Assembly: GCA_050789445.1 (NCBI GenBank)
Contig: JAILXR010000001.1
Coordinates: forward strand, 1,860,001 to 1,924,000
Source of the DNA: JAWSVE01 sp050789445
Lineage (GTDB): Bacteria > Pseudomonadota > Gammaproteobacteria > Pseudomonadales > Cellvibrionaceae
Reading direction: 5' to 3'
DNA: 64,000 nucleotides
The notes below the pieces were generated by a model that made no database searches, had not been told where the DNA came from, and saw only the letters and a list, made by a program, of their open reading frames with translations. Shown here piece after piece: positions 26,466 to 37,300 of the stretch. Every line of letters starts with the position of its first letter. Position 1 is the stretch's first letter. The translations under genes were made by a program, and so were the position numbers.

Positions 26466-29336
26466 ATGCCCAGCCCATCTGTTACTCCTCTAGCCGGTTT
26501 TGCTCAACGTCATATTGGACCTGATACGTCAGAAACCCAGCAAATGCTGGCAGATTTGGGCGTTAACTCGCTGCAAGACATGGTGGAGAAAGCCGTTCCC
26601 GCCTCTATCCGAAAAGATACTGTGCTCAAATTAGGCGAACCCCAATCAGAGCAAGAAGCGCTCGAAGCCATTAAAGCCATCGCAGATAAAAATACTGTTT
26701 TTAAGACCTACATTGGAATGGGGTATCACGATACTTATACGCCCCCCGTTATTTTGCGGAATGTGTTAGAAAACCCTGGCTGGTACACCGCTTATACGCC
26801 TTATCAGCCAGAAATTTCTCAAGGTCGATTAGAGGGGCTGCTGAATTATCAGCAAATGGTCATCGACCTCACTGGTTTGCCAATGGCGAATGCCTCGTTG
26901 CTCGATGAAGGAACAGCTGCTGCCGAAGCGATGGCATTATGTAAGCGACAAGCAAAGAAGAACAAATCCGAAAACTTTTTTATTGCCGATGATGTTCATC
27001 CTCAAACCATTGCCGTCGTCACAACTCGTGCAGAACATTTTGGCTTTAATATTATTATTGGCGATCCTGAAAAAGATTTAACTCAACACGATATTTTTGG
27101 CGCGTTACTTCAATATCCTGGCACCACAGGAAAAGTTCGCGACCTCACCGACATTATTAAAACCGTTCACGATAAAAATGCACTGGTCACTGTCGCGTCC
27201 GATTTAATGAGCCTTGTCATGCTAACGTCTCCAGGAAAAATGGGAGCAGACATTGCCGTAGGAACCAATCAGCGTTTTGGTGTACCCATGGGTTTTGGTG
27301 GCCCACATGCCGGTTTCTTTGCTTTCCGCGATGAATACAAACGCATTGCACCCGGACGAATCATTGGTGTATCAATTGATAAAAAAGGCAAGCAAGCATT
27401 ACGCATGGCCATGCAAACTCGTGAGCAACATATTCGCCGCGAGAAAGCGACGTCTAACATTTGTACATCACAAGTATTACTCGCATTAATTAGCGCGTTC
27501 TACGGAATGTATCATGGGCCAGATGGATTAAAAGCAATTGCCACTAAAATTCATCAGCTCACATTGCAACTAGCTACTGCATTAGAAGCTAATGGATTTT
27601 CGTTATCACAACATTCTTTTTTCGACACCCTCGATATTCATGTTGGCGACAAGCAAGACAGCATTTACCAAAAAGCATTGAGCAGAAGCATTAACCTGCG
27701 GAAAATTGGCAACGATCGCCTAGGGCTCAGCATTAACGAAACTACCAGCGAAATAGATATTGAGCGGTTACTTAACTGTTTCTCTGAGGATGCAACACTG
27801 TCAGAAAAAAATAATTCGGCCGCTTCAATTGGTATTCCAAAAGAACTCGCTCGAACAGAATCATTCATGACGCATCCCATGTTCAATAGTTACCACAACG
27901 AAACAGAAATGATGCGTTATTTAAAACGCCTAGAATCAAAAGATGTTGCCCTCAACCAATCAATGATTCCGTTGGGTTCGTGCACGATGAAATTAAATGC
28001 CGCTGCGGAAATGATTCCTATCACGTGGCCAGAGTTTGGACGTATTCACCCTTTTGCACCTATTGATCAAGCCGCCGGTTACGCCGAGATGTTTGAAGAA
28101 TTACAAACAATGCTTGAAGAGTGCACCGGCTACGCTGCAATGAGCTTGCAACCCAATGCCGGATCACAAGGTGAGTACGCTGGACTTATTGCAATTAAAA
28201 AATATTTTGAAAGTAAAAATGAATCACAACGAAAAATTTGTTTGATTCCATCATCAGCACACGGAACCAATCCCGCATCAGCACAAATGGCAGGATTAAA
28301 AGTTGTCGTAACTAAATGTGATAATAACGGCAACGTTGATATCACCGATCTAAAAGCAAAAGTTGAACAACACGGCGATGCCATTGCGGCACTCATGGTC
28401 ACCTATCCGTCAACACACGGTGTTTATGAGGAAGGTATTCGAGAAATTTGTGACATTATTCATTCTGTCGGCGGGCAAGTGTATATGGATGGCGCAAATT
28501 TAAATGCACTAGTGGGCGTTGCTGCTCCGGGTGAATTTGGCAGTGATGTCTCACATTTAAATTTACACAAAACATTTTGTATCCCACACGGCGGTGGCGG
28601 CCCTGGCATGGGACCGATTGGCGTCGCAGAACATTTAAAACCTTTTTTACCAGGGCATCCTGTACAACCCGTTCCCAACACGGATGCGGGCAACGGAACA
28701 ATTTCTGCCGCTCCTTGGGGAAGCGCCAGTATTTTACCAATCAGTTGGATGTACGTAAAAATGATGGGCAACACAGGAATGCGACAAGCTACCGAGTACG
28801 CCATTCTTAATGCAAACTACATGGCAAAAAAATTAGAACAACATTTCCCCGTTTTGTATAAAGGTAAAAATGGTTTTGTTGCGCACGAATGTATTTTAGA
28901 TTTACGGCCACTTAAAGAAATTAGTGGAATCTCTGAAGAAGATGTCGCTAAACGTTTGATGGATTTTGGATTCCATGCTCCAACCATGTCGTTTCCCGTC
29001 GCAGGTACTCTTATGATTGAGCCAACGGAAAGTGAATCAAAAGCGGAGATGGATAAATTTATCGAAGCGATGATTACCATTCGGCAAGAAATCGAAGATG
29101 TTATCAAAGGCGTTTATTCTGCTAACGATAATCCGCTCGTTAACTCGCCTCATACATTACATGATGTGCTCGCCGATAATTGGGATCACCCTTACAGTCG
29201 AGAAAAAGCAACTCGCCCTGCTCAATATTTAAATGACTTTAAATACTGGCCGAGCGTCAACCGGATAGATAATGTATACGGTGATAGAAACTTAATTTGC
29301 ACTTGCCCGAGCATCAGTGATTACGAAGAAGGTTAA
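26466..29336 (+). CDS. gcvP: Glycine dehydrogenase (decarboxylating), P-protein
   Basis: The 956-residue single-chain P-protein of the glycine cleavage system decarboxylates glycine with PLP and passes the aminomethyl group to lipoylated GcvH. Both homologous halves are present. The PLP lysine is in LNLHKTFCIPHGGGG, and the glycine-rich loop GGGGPGMGPIGV follows. The N-terminal signature FAQRHIGPD is typical. gcvT and gcvH are not adjacent, unlike many operons. A strong terminator follows. Confidence 0.96.
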   Translation: MPSPSVTPLAGFAQRHIGPDTSETQQMLADLGVNSLQDMVEKAVPASIRKDTVLKLGEPQSEQEALEAIKAIADKNTVFKTYIGMGYHDTYTPPVILRNVLENPGWYTAYTPYQPEISQGRLEGLLNYQQMVIDLTGLPMANASLLDEGTAAAEAMALCKRQAKKNKSENFFIADDVHPQTIAVVTTRAEHFGFNIIIGDPEKDLTQHDIFGALLQYPGTTGKVRDLTDIIKTVHDKNALVTVASDLMSLVMLTSPGKMGADIAVGTNQRFGVPMGFGGPHAGFFAFRDEYKRIAPGRIIGVSIDKKGKQALRMAMQTREQHIRREKATSNICTSQVLLALISAFYGMYHGPDGLKAIATKIHQLTLQLATALEANGFSLSQHSFFDTLDIHVGDKQDSIYQKALSRSINLRKIGNDRLGLSINETTSEIDIERLLNCFSEDATLSEKNNSAASIGIPKELARTESFMTHPMFNSYHNETEMMRYLKRLESKDVALNQSMIPLGSCTMKLNAAAEMIPITWPEFGRIHPFAPIDQAAGYAEMFEELQTMLEECTGYAAMSLQPNAGSQGEYAGLIAIKKYFESKNESQRKICLIPSSAHGTNPASAQMAGLKVVVTKCDNNGNVDITDLKAKVEQHGDAIAALMVTYPSTHGVYEEGIREICDIIHSVGGQVYMDGANLNALVGVAAPGEFGSDVSHLNLHKTFCIPHGGGGPGMGPIGVAEHLKPFLPGHPVQPVPNTDAGNGTISAAPWGSASILPISWMYVKMMGNTGMRQATEYAILNANYMAKKLEQHFPVLYKGKNGFVAHECILDLRPLKEISGISEEDVAKRLMDFGFHAPTMSFPVAGTLMIEPTESESKAEMDKFIEAMITIRQEIEDVIKGVYSANDNPLVNSPHTLHDVLADNWDHPYSREKATRPAQYLNDFKYWPSVNRIDNVYGDRNLICTCPSISDYEEG

Positions 29337-29367
29337 GCTTTCGGCAATAACACCAAGAGAGAAAAAT

Positions 29368-29394
29368 AAAAACGGGCTTAAGTTGCCCGTTTTT
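29368..29394. terminator. Bidirectional rho-independent terminator after gcvP
   Basis: AAAAACGGGC and GCCCGTTTTT arms around a 7-nt loop. It serves gcvP and the convergent DUF3224 gene. Confidence 0.85.
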
Positions 29395-29427
29395 ATTAAA
29401 TGGAATTTTGTCACAAAAAATTAGATA

Positions 29428-29817
29428 TTAGAGACTAAAGTCGAATTCATAAAAGTGCTTACCGTCTTTAATGATGATTTTCATTTCACCGGATAAACCG
29501 ACTAACTCTTCTGATCCAGAATCGGGCACCACTTCCAACACCAATCTATCTTGACCTTTATTCATAATCCCATAATGCTGGAGTACAAAACTGCCAGCCT
29601 TTCCAGATAAGATGCCTTTTACTTGCTCTATCGCAACATAGCCTGCAGAACCTTGTGTAGTTGTCATCGCGTTCAGCATCTCACCCTGGCTAACTGCATT
29701 TAAATCCCCTTTAAACGTTTTATTAATACTCATCCTGCCAAGTTGTATTCCGTCCTTTCCCTCAGCATACGTTTCTTGAGGTTGAAGCTTCACTTCAAAT
29801 TCACCAGTAATATTCAT
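29428..29817 (-). CDS. DUF3224-type protein
   Basis: A 129-residue, mostly beta-stranded protein, no signal peptide. It matches the DUF3224 pattern: an opening GEFEVKLQP strand, MSINKTFKGDL, and the GSFVLQHYG segment with a central Gln-His. Members form an allene-oxide-cyclase-like barrel and are of unknown function. Its ATG lies 37 bp downstream of the zinc-ribbon protein gene on the same strand, so dinB and these two small genes may share a transcript. Confidence 0.7.
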   Translation of the reverse strand: MNITGEFEVKLQPQETYAEGKDGIQLGRMSINKTFKGDLNAVSQGEMLNAMTTTQGSAGYVAIEQVKGILSGKAGSFVLQHYGIMNKGQDRLVLEVVPDSGSEELVGLSGEMKIIIKDGKHFYEFDFSL

Positions 29818-29854
29818 ATCGCCTCTCTTTAAATAAAATGCGTAACATTAATGA

Positions 29855-30184
29855 TTACTTTAATATTTTCTTAACCTCAACTGGCTTTTCTTTTTGGCAT
29901 TGCCAACAGTATTCAAATGCTCCGCTATTAGATTCGTGACACTTAACGCATTGCCAATCAGGTTGGGATTCTTTTGAAAATACCTCTTCTAACACCTGTT
30001 GTGCTCGTCTGAAATGATGGCTTTGCTCAACCCATAGTTCAGGCCAAGCATTAATCGGCGCTAACTCGCCAATTCCACCACTCGCAAATTGGTTTTGCAA
30101 AATAACTGGAATACCTTGATTTTCAACAAGGTTCTTAGCATTTTCAACTAATACCATATTGGGATGAGTGTAGAGAAGTTGCAT
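29855..30184 (-). CDS. DUF2007-type protein with C-terminal zinc ribbon
   Basis: The ATG at 30184 (MQLLYTHPN) gives 109 residues and has GGAAAAA upstream; a frame from 30241 would add 19 unlikely residues. The N-terminal 70 residues follow the DUF2007 (putative signal-transducing, PII-like) pattern. The C-terminus has WQCVKCHESNSGAFEYCWQC, four cysteines spaced as in RanBP2-type or rubredoxin-like zinc ribbons. It is downstream of dinB by about 80 bp. Ligand and role unknown. Confidence 0.68.
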   Translation of the reverse strand: MQLLYTHPNMVLVENAKNLVENQGIPVILQNQFASGGIGELAPINAWPELWVEQSHHFRRAQQVLEEVFSKESQPDWQCVKCHESNSGAFEYCWQCQKEKPVEVKKILK

Positions 30185-30265
30185 TAGGTTTTTCCAATAT
30201 TTCAAGTGTGGTGAAGAGATGGTGGAAGAATAGCTAAGCACGTTGATTCGATACTTATCTGTTAT

Positions 30266-31375
30266 TCAAATTCCATTAATAGTTAGTTCTGGGAATAATT
30301 CAAGCTGCGCTTGATTTTGATCTTGTTGCAAATCAACCAATCGAACTCCAACCCCTAACAATCGAACAGGTTTATTGCCCCTTTCAAAAGCCTCCGCCAG
30401 CAGCGATGTGTAATCCTCAAGGCTAATCGTTGTTCCCGCTCGCTCGATGGTTGTCACGGTAAAATCTGTGAATTTCACTTTAACAAAGCCTTTGACAGCC
30501 CGATAGTTTTTATCCAACCTTCGTAAGCGTGCCTGCATTTGCTGTATCAAAGACGGCAGCTGGCTAATGCATTGCTCAAGGGATGGTAAATCTTTAGCAA
30601 ATGTATGCTCGACACTGAGCGATTTTCTTCGCCAAACAGACTTCACGTCTCTATCATCTTTCCCTCTAGCCAATTCATACAATCGTAAACCCATTGAACC
30701 GAATGATCGTGTCAATTGAAATTCATCGAATTCCTGTAAATCCCCGCATGTCACTATACCTTGCCTTTTTAATTTTTCAGCCGTCACTTTTCCAACGCCA
30801 TAAATTTTTTTAACCGGCAATTGCTTCACAAAACCATCGACCTGCTCAGGTAAAATGACAGTCAATCCATTTGGCTTTTCCCAGTCACTAGCAATTTTTG
30901 CCAAAAATTTATTCGGAGCCACACCAGCCGAAACAGTAATATTCAACTTTTCTTCTATGCGCTGGCGAATTTCTTTTGCCATCAAAGTTGCACTGCCGTG
31001 ACAAAGATTCACTTCACTGACATCCAGAAAAGCTTCATCCATGGATAATGGCTCGACGAGATCAGTGTAAGAATGAAAAATTTCCCGCATCTGGTTCGAG
31101 GCCTCACGATAGAGCTCCATGTTATGGGGAACAATCACCAAATCAGGACATAATCGCTTGGCATGTGCTGAGGCCATTGCGGAATGAACGCCATAAGTTC
31201 GCGCCTCATAGTTACACGTTGAGATAACGCCACGCTTTTGTTCTGAGCCGCCAACTGCAATGGGCTTATTGCGCAGCGCAGGGTCTTCTCGCATTTCCAA
31301 TGCGGCAAAAAAACAATCGGCATCACAATGAATGATTTTCCGAACCTCTTTATCTTTTTTCAACTTTTTAACCAA
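30266..31375 (-). CDS. dinB: DNA polymerase IV (Y-family translesion polymerase)
   Basis: A 369-residue protein with catalytic acidic motifs CDADCFFAALE and SMDEAFLDVSE, helix-hairpin-helix region KKIYGVGKVTAEKL, and a little-finger domain. It copies past damaged bases with low fidelity in the SOS response. The start is TTG at 31375, with GGGGA upstream, and adds about 11 lysine-rich residues ahead of the usual start region (RKIIHCDAD). The C-terminus QLELFPEL is a canonical beta-clamp-binding motif. A well-matched LexA box lies 65 bp upstream. Confidence 0.95.
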   Translation of the reverse strand: MVKKLKKDKEVRKIIHCDADCFFAALEMREDPALRNKPIAVGGSEQKRGVISTCNYEARTYGVHSAMASAHAKRLCPDLVIVPHNMELYREASNQMREIFHSYTDLVEPLSMDEAFLDVSEVNLCHGSATLMAKEIRQRIEEKLNITVSAGVAPNKFLAKIASDWEKPNGLTVILPEQVDGFVKQLPVKKIYGVGKVTAEKLKRQGIVTCGDLQEFDEFQLTRSFGSMGLRLYELARGKDDRDVKSVWRRKSLSVEHTFAKDLPSLEQCISQLPSLIQQMQARLRRLDKNYRAVKGFVKVKFTDFTVTTIERAGTTISLEDYTSLLAEAFERGNKPVRLLGVGVRLVDLQQDQNQAQLELFPELTINGI

Positions 31376-31440
31376 CTTTTCCCCAACTCTTTTTCTATAA
31401 ACACAATTGTTTAGTTTTGCAGGTTAAAACCAATTCGATA

Positions 31441-31456
31441 CTGTTTTTATATACAG
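31441..31456. promoter_or_regulatory. LexA box of the dinB promoter
   Basis: CTGTTTTTATATACAG fits the gammaproteobacterial SOS box CTGT-N8-ACAG exactly, with the AT-rich spacer typical of strong sites. It lies 65-80 bp upstream of the dinB start on the minus strand. Confidence 0.85.
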
Positions 31457-31955
31457 CTTTATACAACGGTATTTGATACTAATCAAATAAATATCAGTAA
31501 AATATACTCTTCCCAGATCAGAAGCATAGTATGTGAATAGGTAATATTTTTTGAGGAGAGAGAAATAATGAAAAATGTTTAACATGTACTCGATGGGCAA
31601 GACAATTAGATAAAACACTAACAACACTGCAACGAATACTCATAGTTTATAACCTGAAGTCATTGAGATTTAGAAAGAGTATTCCCATATTATGAATCTA
31701 AAATACGATTAACGAGTTAATCATTGATTTTAAGGCGCCAGCTATCTTCATTGCTTCGTTATTGGCTAAAAAAACTTGTATTTTTTTCAAAAAGTCTTAC
31801 CTTTGCATCTTTATAATTGATAGCTATTATTTTAAAGGAGCTATCCATTGCCAACCTCTATAGAATTCGCCTTCTGATTTTTAGTAATGCATATTTTATT
31901 CATCACTTTTAAACTTAACTTTTAATTTTCATCATCCAATCAAAGGAAACCCATT
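31457..31955. other. AT-rich intergenic region between dinB and the histone-like gene
   Basis: No gene of reasonable length. At 31552-31582 a strong Shine-Dalgarno (GAGGAGAG) is followed by an ATG opening a frame of only four codons (stop at 31580). This could be a leader peptide or the ruin of a small gene, possibly SOS-controlled given the nearby LexA box. Nothing else stands out. Confidence 0.35.
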
Positions 31956-32807
31956 ATGGCCGCTCGCAAATCAAAATCTGTCAGCCCAATCGAAAAACTA
32001 GAAAAAGAACTAGCCAAAGTACACGCTGAACTAACTAAGGCTCGAGTAAAGCAACAGGCTGAAGCACATAAAATTGCTGAAAAGCTGAAAAAAGAAGCTG
32101 CTGCTGCTGCAAGTAAAATCAAAACAGCACAGAATAAGCTTACTGCTGCTCGCAAGAAGAAAGGGGCTACAGCTCAAGTGTCAACAGCTAAAAAAGCAGT
32201 TGATGCAGCCAAGAAAGTGGCAAAAGAAACTAAAGCAGCTGCCGCTGAAGCTATTAGCCACCTAGGCAACGTCAAACAGATGAACAAAAAGGCTAAGCAA
32301 CTAGCCCAAGTTGTCGCTAAAGAAGAAGCTAAACTCGCTAAGATCATCAAAGCTGAAGAAAAGAAACTAGCCATTAAAGTAAAGGCTGCGGCCAAAAAAG
32401 CTGCTGCGAAAGCAAAAGTCCAAGAAAAGAAACTAGCTGCAAAAGCAAAAGCAGCGGCGAAAAAAGCTGCAGCCTCTGCTAAAGCGAAAGAAAAGAAATT
32501 AGCCGCTCAAGTAAAAAAAGCAGAGAAAGCAGCTGCTGCTAAAGCAAAAGCAATGGCCAAGAAAGCCACTGCAGCCGCCAAAAAGAAAGCCGCCTCTCTA
32601 AAAAAAGCGGCCTCTAAAAAAGCAGCTCCTAAAAAGACCACTAAAAAAGCTACTACAAAGAAACCAGCTGCAAAGCAAGCGGCACCGAAGAAAGCGACAA
32701 TCAAGAAAAAGCCTGCTACTAAGAAGAAAGTAGCTAAGAAAAAAGCGCCTAAGAAAGTAGCCAAAGCAGTAGAAGCTCCAGCTCCAGTACAAACTCCATT
32801 GCTATAA
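31956..32807 (+). CDS. Histone H1/AlgP-like Lys-Ala-rich DNA-binding protein
   Basis: A 283-residue, extremely basic protein. Residues 1-120 form a helical, coiled-coil-like region (EKLEKELAKVHAELTKARVK). From about 120 the chain is an Ala/Lys repeat array with a period of 10-20 residues (EEKKLA, KAKAAAKKAAA and variants), ending in KK-A-P-K-K repeats like eukaryotic H1 tails. AlgP (AlgR3) of Pseudomonas has the same plan and affects alginate gene expression. It probably coats and bends DNA. The ATG follows AAAGGAAA. Long frames on the opposite strand here are side effects of the repeats. Confidence 0.85.
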   Translation: MAARKSKSVSPIEKLEKELAKVHAELTKARVKQQAEAHKIAEKLKKEAAAAASKIKTAQNKLTAARKKKGATAQVSTAKKAVDAAKKVAKETKAAAAEAISHLGNVKQMNKKAKQLAQVVAKEEAKLAKIIKAEEKKLAIKVKAAAKKAAAKAKVQEKKLAAKAKAAAKKAAASAKAKEKKLAAQVKKAEKAAAAKAKAMAKKATAAAKKKAASLKKAASKKAAPKKTTKKATTKKPAAKQAAPKKATIKKKPATKKKVAKKKAPKKVAKAVEAPAPVQTPLL

Positions 32808-32897
32808 TGCGCATGTAGACAAGAACAAAAACAACTCTTCGATAGTTCAACCCGCTTGATATTGTAAAAGGATGGCTATTGAAAGTAAGTTGTTCAG

Positions 32898-32929
32898 AAA
32901 AAAGGCAGTCAATCTAGGCTGCCTTTTTT
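32898..32929 (+). terminator. Rho-independent terminator of the histone-like gene
   Basis: An A-rich lead-in, GGCAG and CTGCC arms around a short loop, then T6. About 90 bp beyond the stop. Confidence 0.75.
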
Positions 32930-32994
32930 CTATCTAAAAATATACACCGATACTCAAACCTATCCGCTTGAATCACACCAACGACGCTCGCCAT

Positions 32995-34065
32995 TTATTT
33001 CATTCTATTTTGTATTGCCACTGTGAGCCCATCATTAGTAAAACGACAGATTCCTGTTGAATGTAACTGGCGACCTGTTGGACCTATAGCCGTAAATTCT
33101 ATCTCCAGAGAAATAACTGTACCCATACCTACTGTTTGCTTAAATGATTTATCGCTATCCCCCTCCTCCGTTAACCAAACAACCTGATCAAGAGCTGCCG
33201 TTTTTCTCTTTAATTCAGCTAAGCATTCAGAAAACTCTTTTTTTGAAGCATCCGGTAAGACTTTAATCTCGGTATTCTTCTCTGTATGCTCACCTAAATT
33301 TATAGCATTCTTTTGAGCAACGTTCTGTGTTGGCTTATCTACTTTTTCTTTCGTCTTACCCTTCATCTTATCTGTGATGGCCGTAGATAACGATTCTAGC
33401 GGAACAATATTTAAATCGTACTTTCTAGCTTCATAACGACATAAAGCTTTATAAGACAACTTCTCTCCCTCTATTTCAGAATCAATGCCTGCCAATGCAC
33501 TAAATTCAACTTCAAACATCAATCCATTATTTTCCAATAATTGGGGCAATGGCATTTTCTTTGTATTGAGGGACAAATTTCGCAGATGTTTAACGCGGCG
33601 CTTTAGCCTATATGAACAGACAGACCATACTTTCTCTTGGCGCAATAAAACCTTTTTTTCCTCGTCGGTTAGCATAACCAATGGAACATTATTTTCTTCC
33701 GTAATTTTTTCCACTTTTTCCTTAGGCTTGTTCACAATTATCATGGTCTTACTATCAACCAGCCATGGAAATGTCTTCCTATCTTCATCTCTACATGTGA
33801 TTTTAAAAATAGGATGCTCTTTTACAGAATCTTTTGTGCTTACTGTCCCCGCGATAACTTTTTTACAACGATCGGTTGCCTCGGCCACCTCGACAGCCTG
33901 CTTTAACTCCTTCATAAAACGATTGTAATTCCTAGGCAACCATAACTGCGAGGGATCAACGGCATATGCCAATTCAGAAACACTCAAACCAATCAATAAG
34001 GCAATCGATATGACTGCTCTAAAAGATTGGTTTTTTGAGCGCTTAGAAAAGTTTAAATAATTCAT
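32995..34065 (-). CDS. Exported protein of unknown function
   Basis: The ATG at 34065 is chosen because it opens a classical signal peptide: basic start, ISIALLIGLSV hydrophobic core, cleavage after AYA before VDPSQ. An upstream TTG at 34137 would bury it. The mature protein of about 320 residues has repeated CRYEARK/CRFTNDG-type and C-x-DED segments. These suggest three similar small domains, each with a paired cysteine and ending in a short beta sheet. The central linker is Lys-rich. The repeated domains recall small periplasmic VasI-like proteins, but I cannot assign a family. It stands alone. Confidence 0.6.
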   Translation of the reverse strand: MNYLNFSKRSKNQSFRAVISIALLIGLSVSELAYAVDPSQLWLPRNYNRFMKELKQAVEVAEATDRCKKVIAGTVSTKDSVKEHPIFKITCRDEDRKTFPWLVDSKTMIIVNKPKEKVEKITEENNVPLVMLTDEEKKVLLRQEKVWSVCSYRLKRRVKHLRNLSLNTKKMPLPQLLENNGLMFEVEFSALAGIDSEIEGEKLSYKALCRYEARKYDLNIVPLESLSTAITDKMKGKTKEKVDKPTQNVAQKNAINLGEHTEKNTEIKVLPDASKKEFSECLAELKRKTAALDQVVWLTEEGDSDKSFKQTVGMGTVISLEIEFTAIGPTGRQLHSTGICRFTNDGLTVAIQNRMK

Positions 34066-34301
34066 CGGAGTAGTTCGATATACGTTTTCATGATGGGGGC
34101 ACTTGTGTCTGATACAGCGAAGATTGAAGAAGCACAACCTTAACTGCGTCTATACCGTAAGTGTAGTTAATGAATAAGTGGCATCAATGGAGAGCGAGTG
34201 GATTTTTTATCGCTTAATTATATCTTTGATAATCTAAAAGCAAAAAAGACACCGAGGCGTCTTTTTGATTACAACAATTCAAATATCTCTTTGTATTTAT
34301 T

Positions 34302-37300
34302 TTAACTCGCCTCCTTAGAACCATCCTTTATAAAAATCGGCTTAAAGTCTTCTTCCCAAATAGGTAAAAAATATTTCACAAGAATGCTTTTAAACCGCTC
34401 CGGCACCAATAAAAGTATGGGGGTCAACAACAAGGTTAAGAATGTAGCAAAGGTAAGTCCATAAACAATTGCACTAGCTAAGGGCACCCACTGGGTCGCA
34501 ATAGGACCACCATGCTCAATACTTCGTCCTACTAAATCAACACTTAATCCCAAAGCCATGGGCAATAAACCCAGTATAGTTGTAAAGGTTGTCAGAAAGA
34601 CCGGACGCAAGCGCTGCGTGCTAGCCATAACCGCTATCTTCGCCAAACTTAGATCAGGGTTTTCTTTTCGAAGTACGTTGTAAGTATCAATCAAAACAAT
34701 ATTGTTATTAACAACAATTCCTGCCAAAGCAACAATACCCGTTCCTGTCAAAATGGTACTGAATACTGAGCCAGTAAGAAGTAATCCCAGCAATACGCCA
34801 GCTGTCGACATTATCACTGCAGACAATATCAAGATGCCTTGATAAAAACTATTAAACTGCGTTACCAACAAAATAAACATTAAAAATAAAGCAAGAAGCA
34901 TTGCCACTAACAAAAATGACGCAGAGTTTTCTTGCTCCTCATTACTCCCTCGATAAACAACATTCACTTCTGGATCAACAGGGTTTTCTACTAAATACTC
35001 TTGTACCTTTTTAACCATATCATCAGCTAAAACACCTTCTTTTAATCCACCTTTGACAGTCATTACTTCTATACCATCAACTCGATCCACTTTATCTACG
35101 GTGGGCTTGGCCACACGTTTTACAAATGTACTTAATGCAATCGGGCCTTGAGCTGTATTCACTCGCAACAAATTAAGAGTATTAACTCCACGATACTCCT
35201 CCGGATATCTAACTCGTATATCGACAGGCTCTTCCGCATCATTAGGACGATACTCCCCTAACTTAACACCATTAGTTACCAGTTGTACGGCGCGACCTAC
35301 TTCGGTAATACTCGCACCAAGTTGCGAAGCCAACGTTCTATCCACTTCCATTTCCCACGTAATACCAGGCAATGGAGTACTATCGACAACATCTATTAAT
35401 CCAGGAATATTATTTTCCATTTCAAACTGAATGCGTCGTGCTTCTAAAATAAGCTTATCTCTATTGTGTGACTCAAGCTGGACATTCACTGGGCGCCCAA
35501 CGGGTGGGCCTCCCTCTTGAATATCAACACCCACACGAATACCAGGAATACTGGATGTTCGCTGTCGAATTTCAACAACAACATCGCGAGCAGAACCACT
35601 TTCAATATCTCTTGTATCTGCAAGTTCGACGAGTATCGAGCCTACTTGATCTTTTATGGTCTCACCGTTTCTTCCACCAGTACTAGAAGAAGCGTTCGTC
35701 ACCAATACTCCGGGAATACCTAAAATAATTCCTTCAACTTCCTGAACTAGATCACGCGTTTCTGATACAGACAAATTACCCTGTGCACGAATATGCACAT
35801 CAACATATTTAGGTTCGGATGAACCAAAAAACTCGACACCCGCGTTAAATTTGATAAACAACATAAAGATAACAATTAGCAAAATTAATCCACCAATAGC
35901 CGTACGAAGCACCCGCTGAGTTAACCAAGTTAATGCACGCCCATACAAACCTGTAATACCTTTTAATTTTAAAACATCACCTGATTCAAGATCTCGTAAA
36001 TTCTGAGTTGATTCTGATGAGATTCCATTCGCTTTAGATTTACCTAAAAGAGATCCTATGACTGGAGCAAATAATAATGCATAGAATAAAGACCCCAATA
36101 AAACAGCGAAGACGGTAACGGGTAAGTAGCGCATAAACTCGCCAGCAACGCCAGGCCAAAACATAATGGGTAAAAAGGCAGCTAAGGTCGTCGCTGTTGA
36201 GGCCAGTACAGGCCAATACATTCGTTTAATCGCAATGGCATAAGCTTCTTTACTTGATGAACCTTCTGCCATTTTCCGATCAGCAAATTCCGTTACAACA
36301 ATCGCTCCATCGATTAGCATACCTAATGCTAGCAACATGCCGAACATCACCATCATGTTGAAAGAGAAACCAATGAGATTCAAAATGATTAACGAAAATA
36401 ACAATGAAAAGGGAATACCAAACCCAACAATTAAACCAGAACGAATTCCTAAAGCAGCAACAACAATCACCATAACCAGCGACATTGCCGTTAAGATATT
36501 ACCCTGCATTTCACTCACCATGCTCAATGTAAATTCAGACTGATCAGCGGTATAGCCTACGTTCACACCAAAAGGAAAATGATCTCGTTCTGATTCAACA
36601 AGTTCTCTGACTTGTCTAACTAGTTCAATATCGTTAGCGTTTGTTCTCTTTACAACTCGAATAGCAATAGCTTTATCACCATTAACACTATTAAAACCGC
36701 GTGGATCTTTAAACGTACGACGTACTTCAGCAACATCGCTTAACGCTATCGTTCCTGTGGAGTTAGACTTTAAAGGCAAACTAAATAAATCTTCTGCAGT
36801 TTCAATTAGGCCTGGAACTTTTACAGCAAAACGTCCTTGATTTGCTTCAAGCTCTCCCGCAGGAACAAGACGGTTGTTGTTAGTAATAGCTCGAGCCAAT
36901 TCATCGCTAGTAATTCCGTATTGCTCAAGCCGTGCAGGATCAACAATCGCTTCTGCGACCTCTTCACGCTCGCCCACTAAATCCGCAGATAGCACTAAAC
37001 TAATCGCATCGATTTTTCTTTTTAAGTCTTGAGCAACATCAAAAATAACTCGCTCACTAACGTCATCACCTCCAATGGTGACAACAATAGAAGGTCCTCC
37101 AACAGCTGACATTTCCATGATCACAGGCTCTTCTGCATCCTGTGGTAGTTCCGCTTTAGCGCGATTCACTGCTGCACGAACATCATCTAACGCTTTATCT
37201 AAATCGGCTTCTGCCTCGAACATAACAGCAACAGTAACAATTGACTCACGAGCGGTTGCATTGATCTGATCAAGATCATCTAGCGCTCGCAATTCTTTTT

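Noticed and set aside
28456..28804. Minus-strand frames inside gcvP
   Set aside because: They fall wholly within a well-recognised gene, without start signals.
32174..32792. Long minus-strand frames inside the histone-like gene
   Set aside because: They mirror the Lys/Ala codon repeats of the real plus-strand gene and give Phe/Ala-only products.
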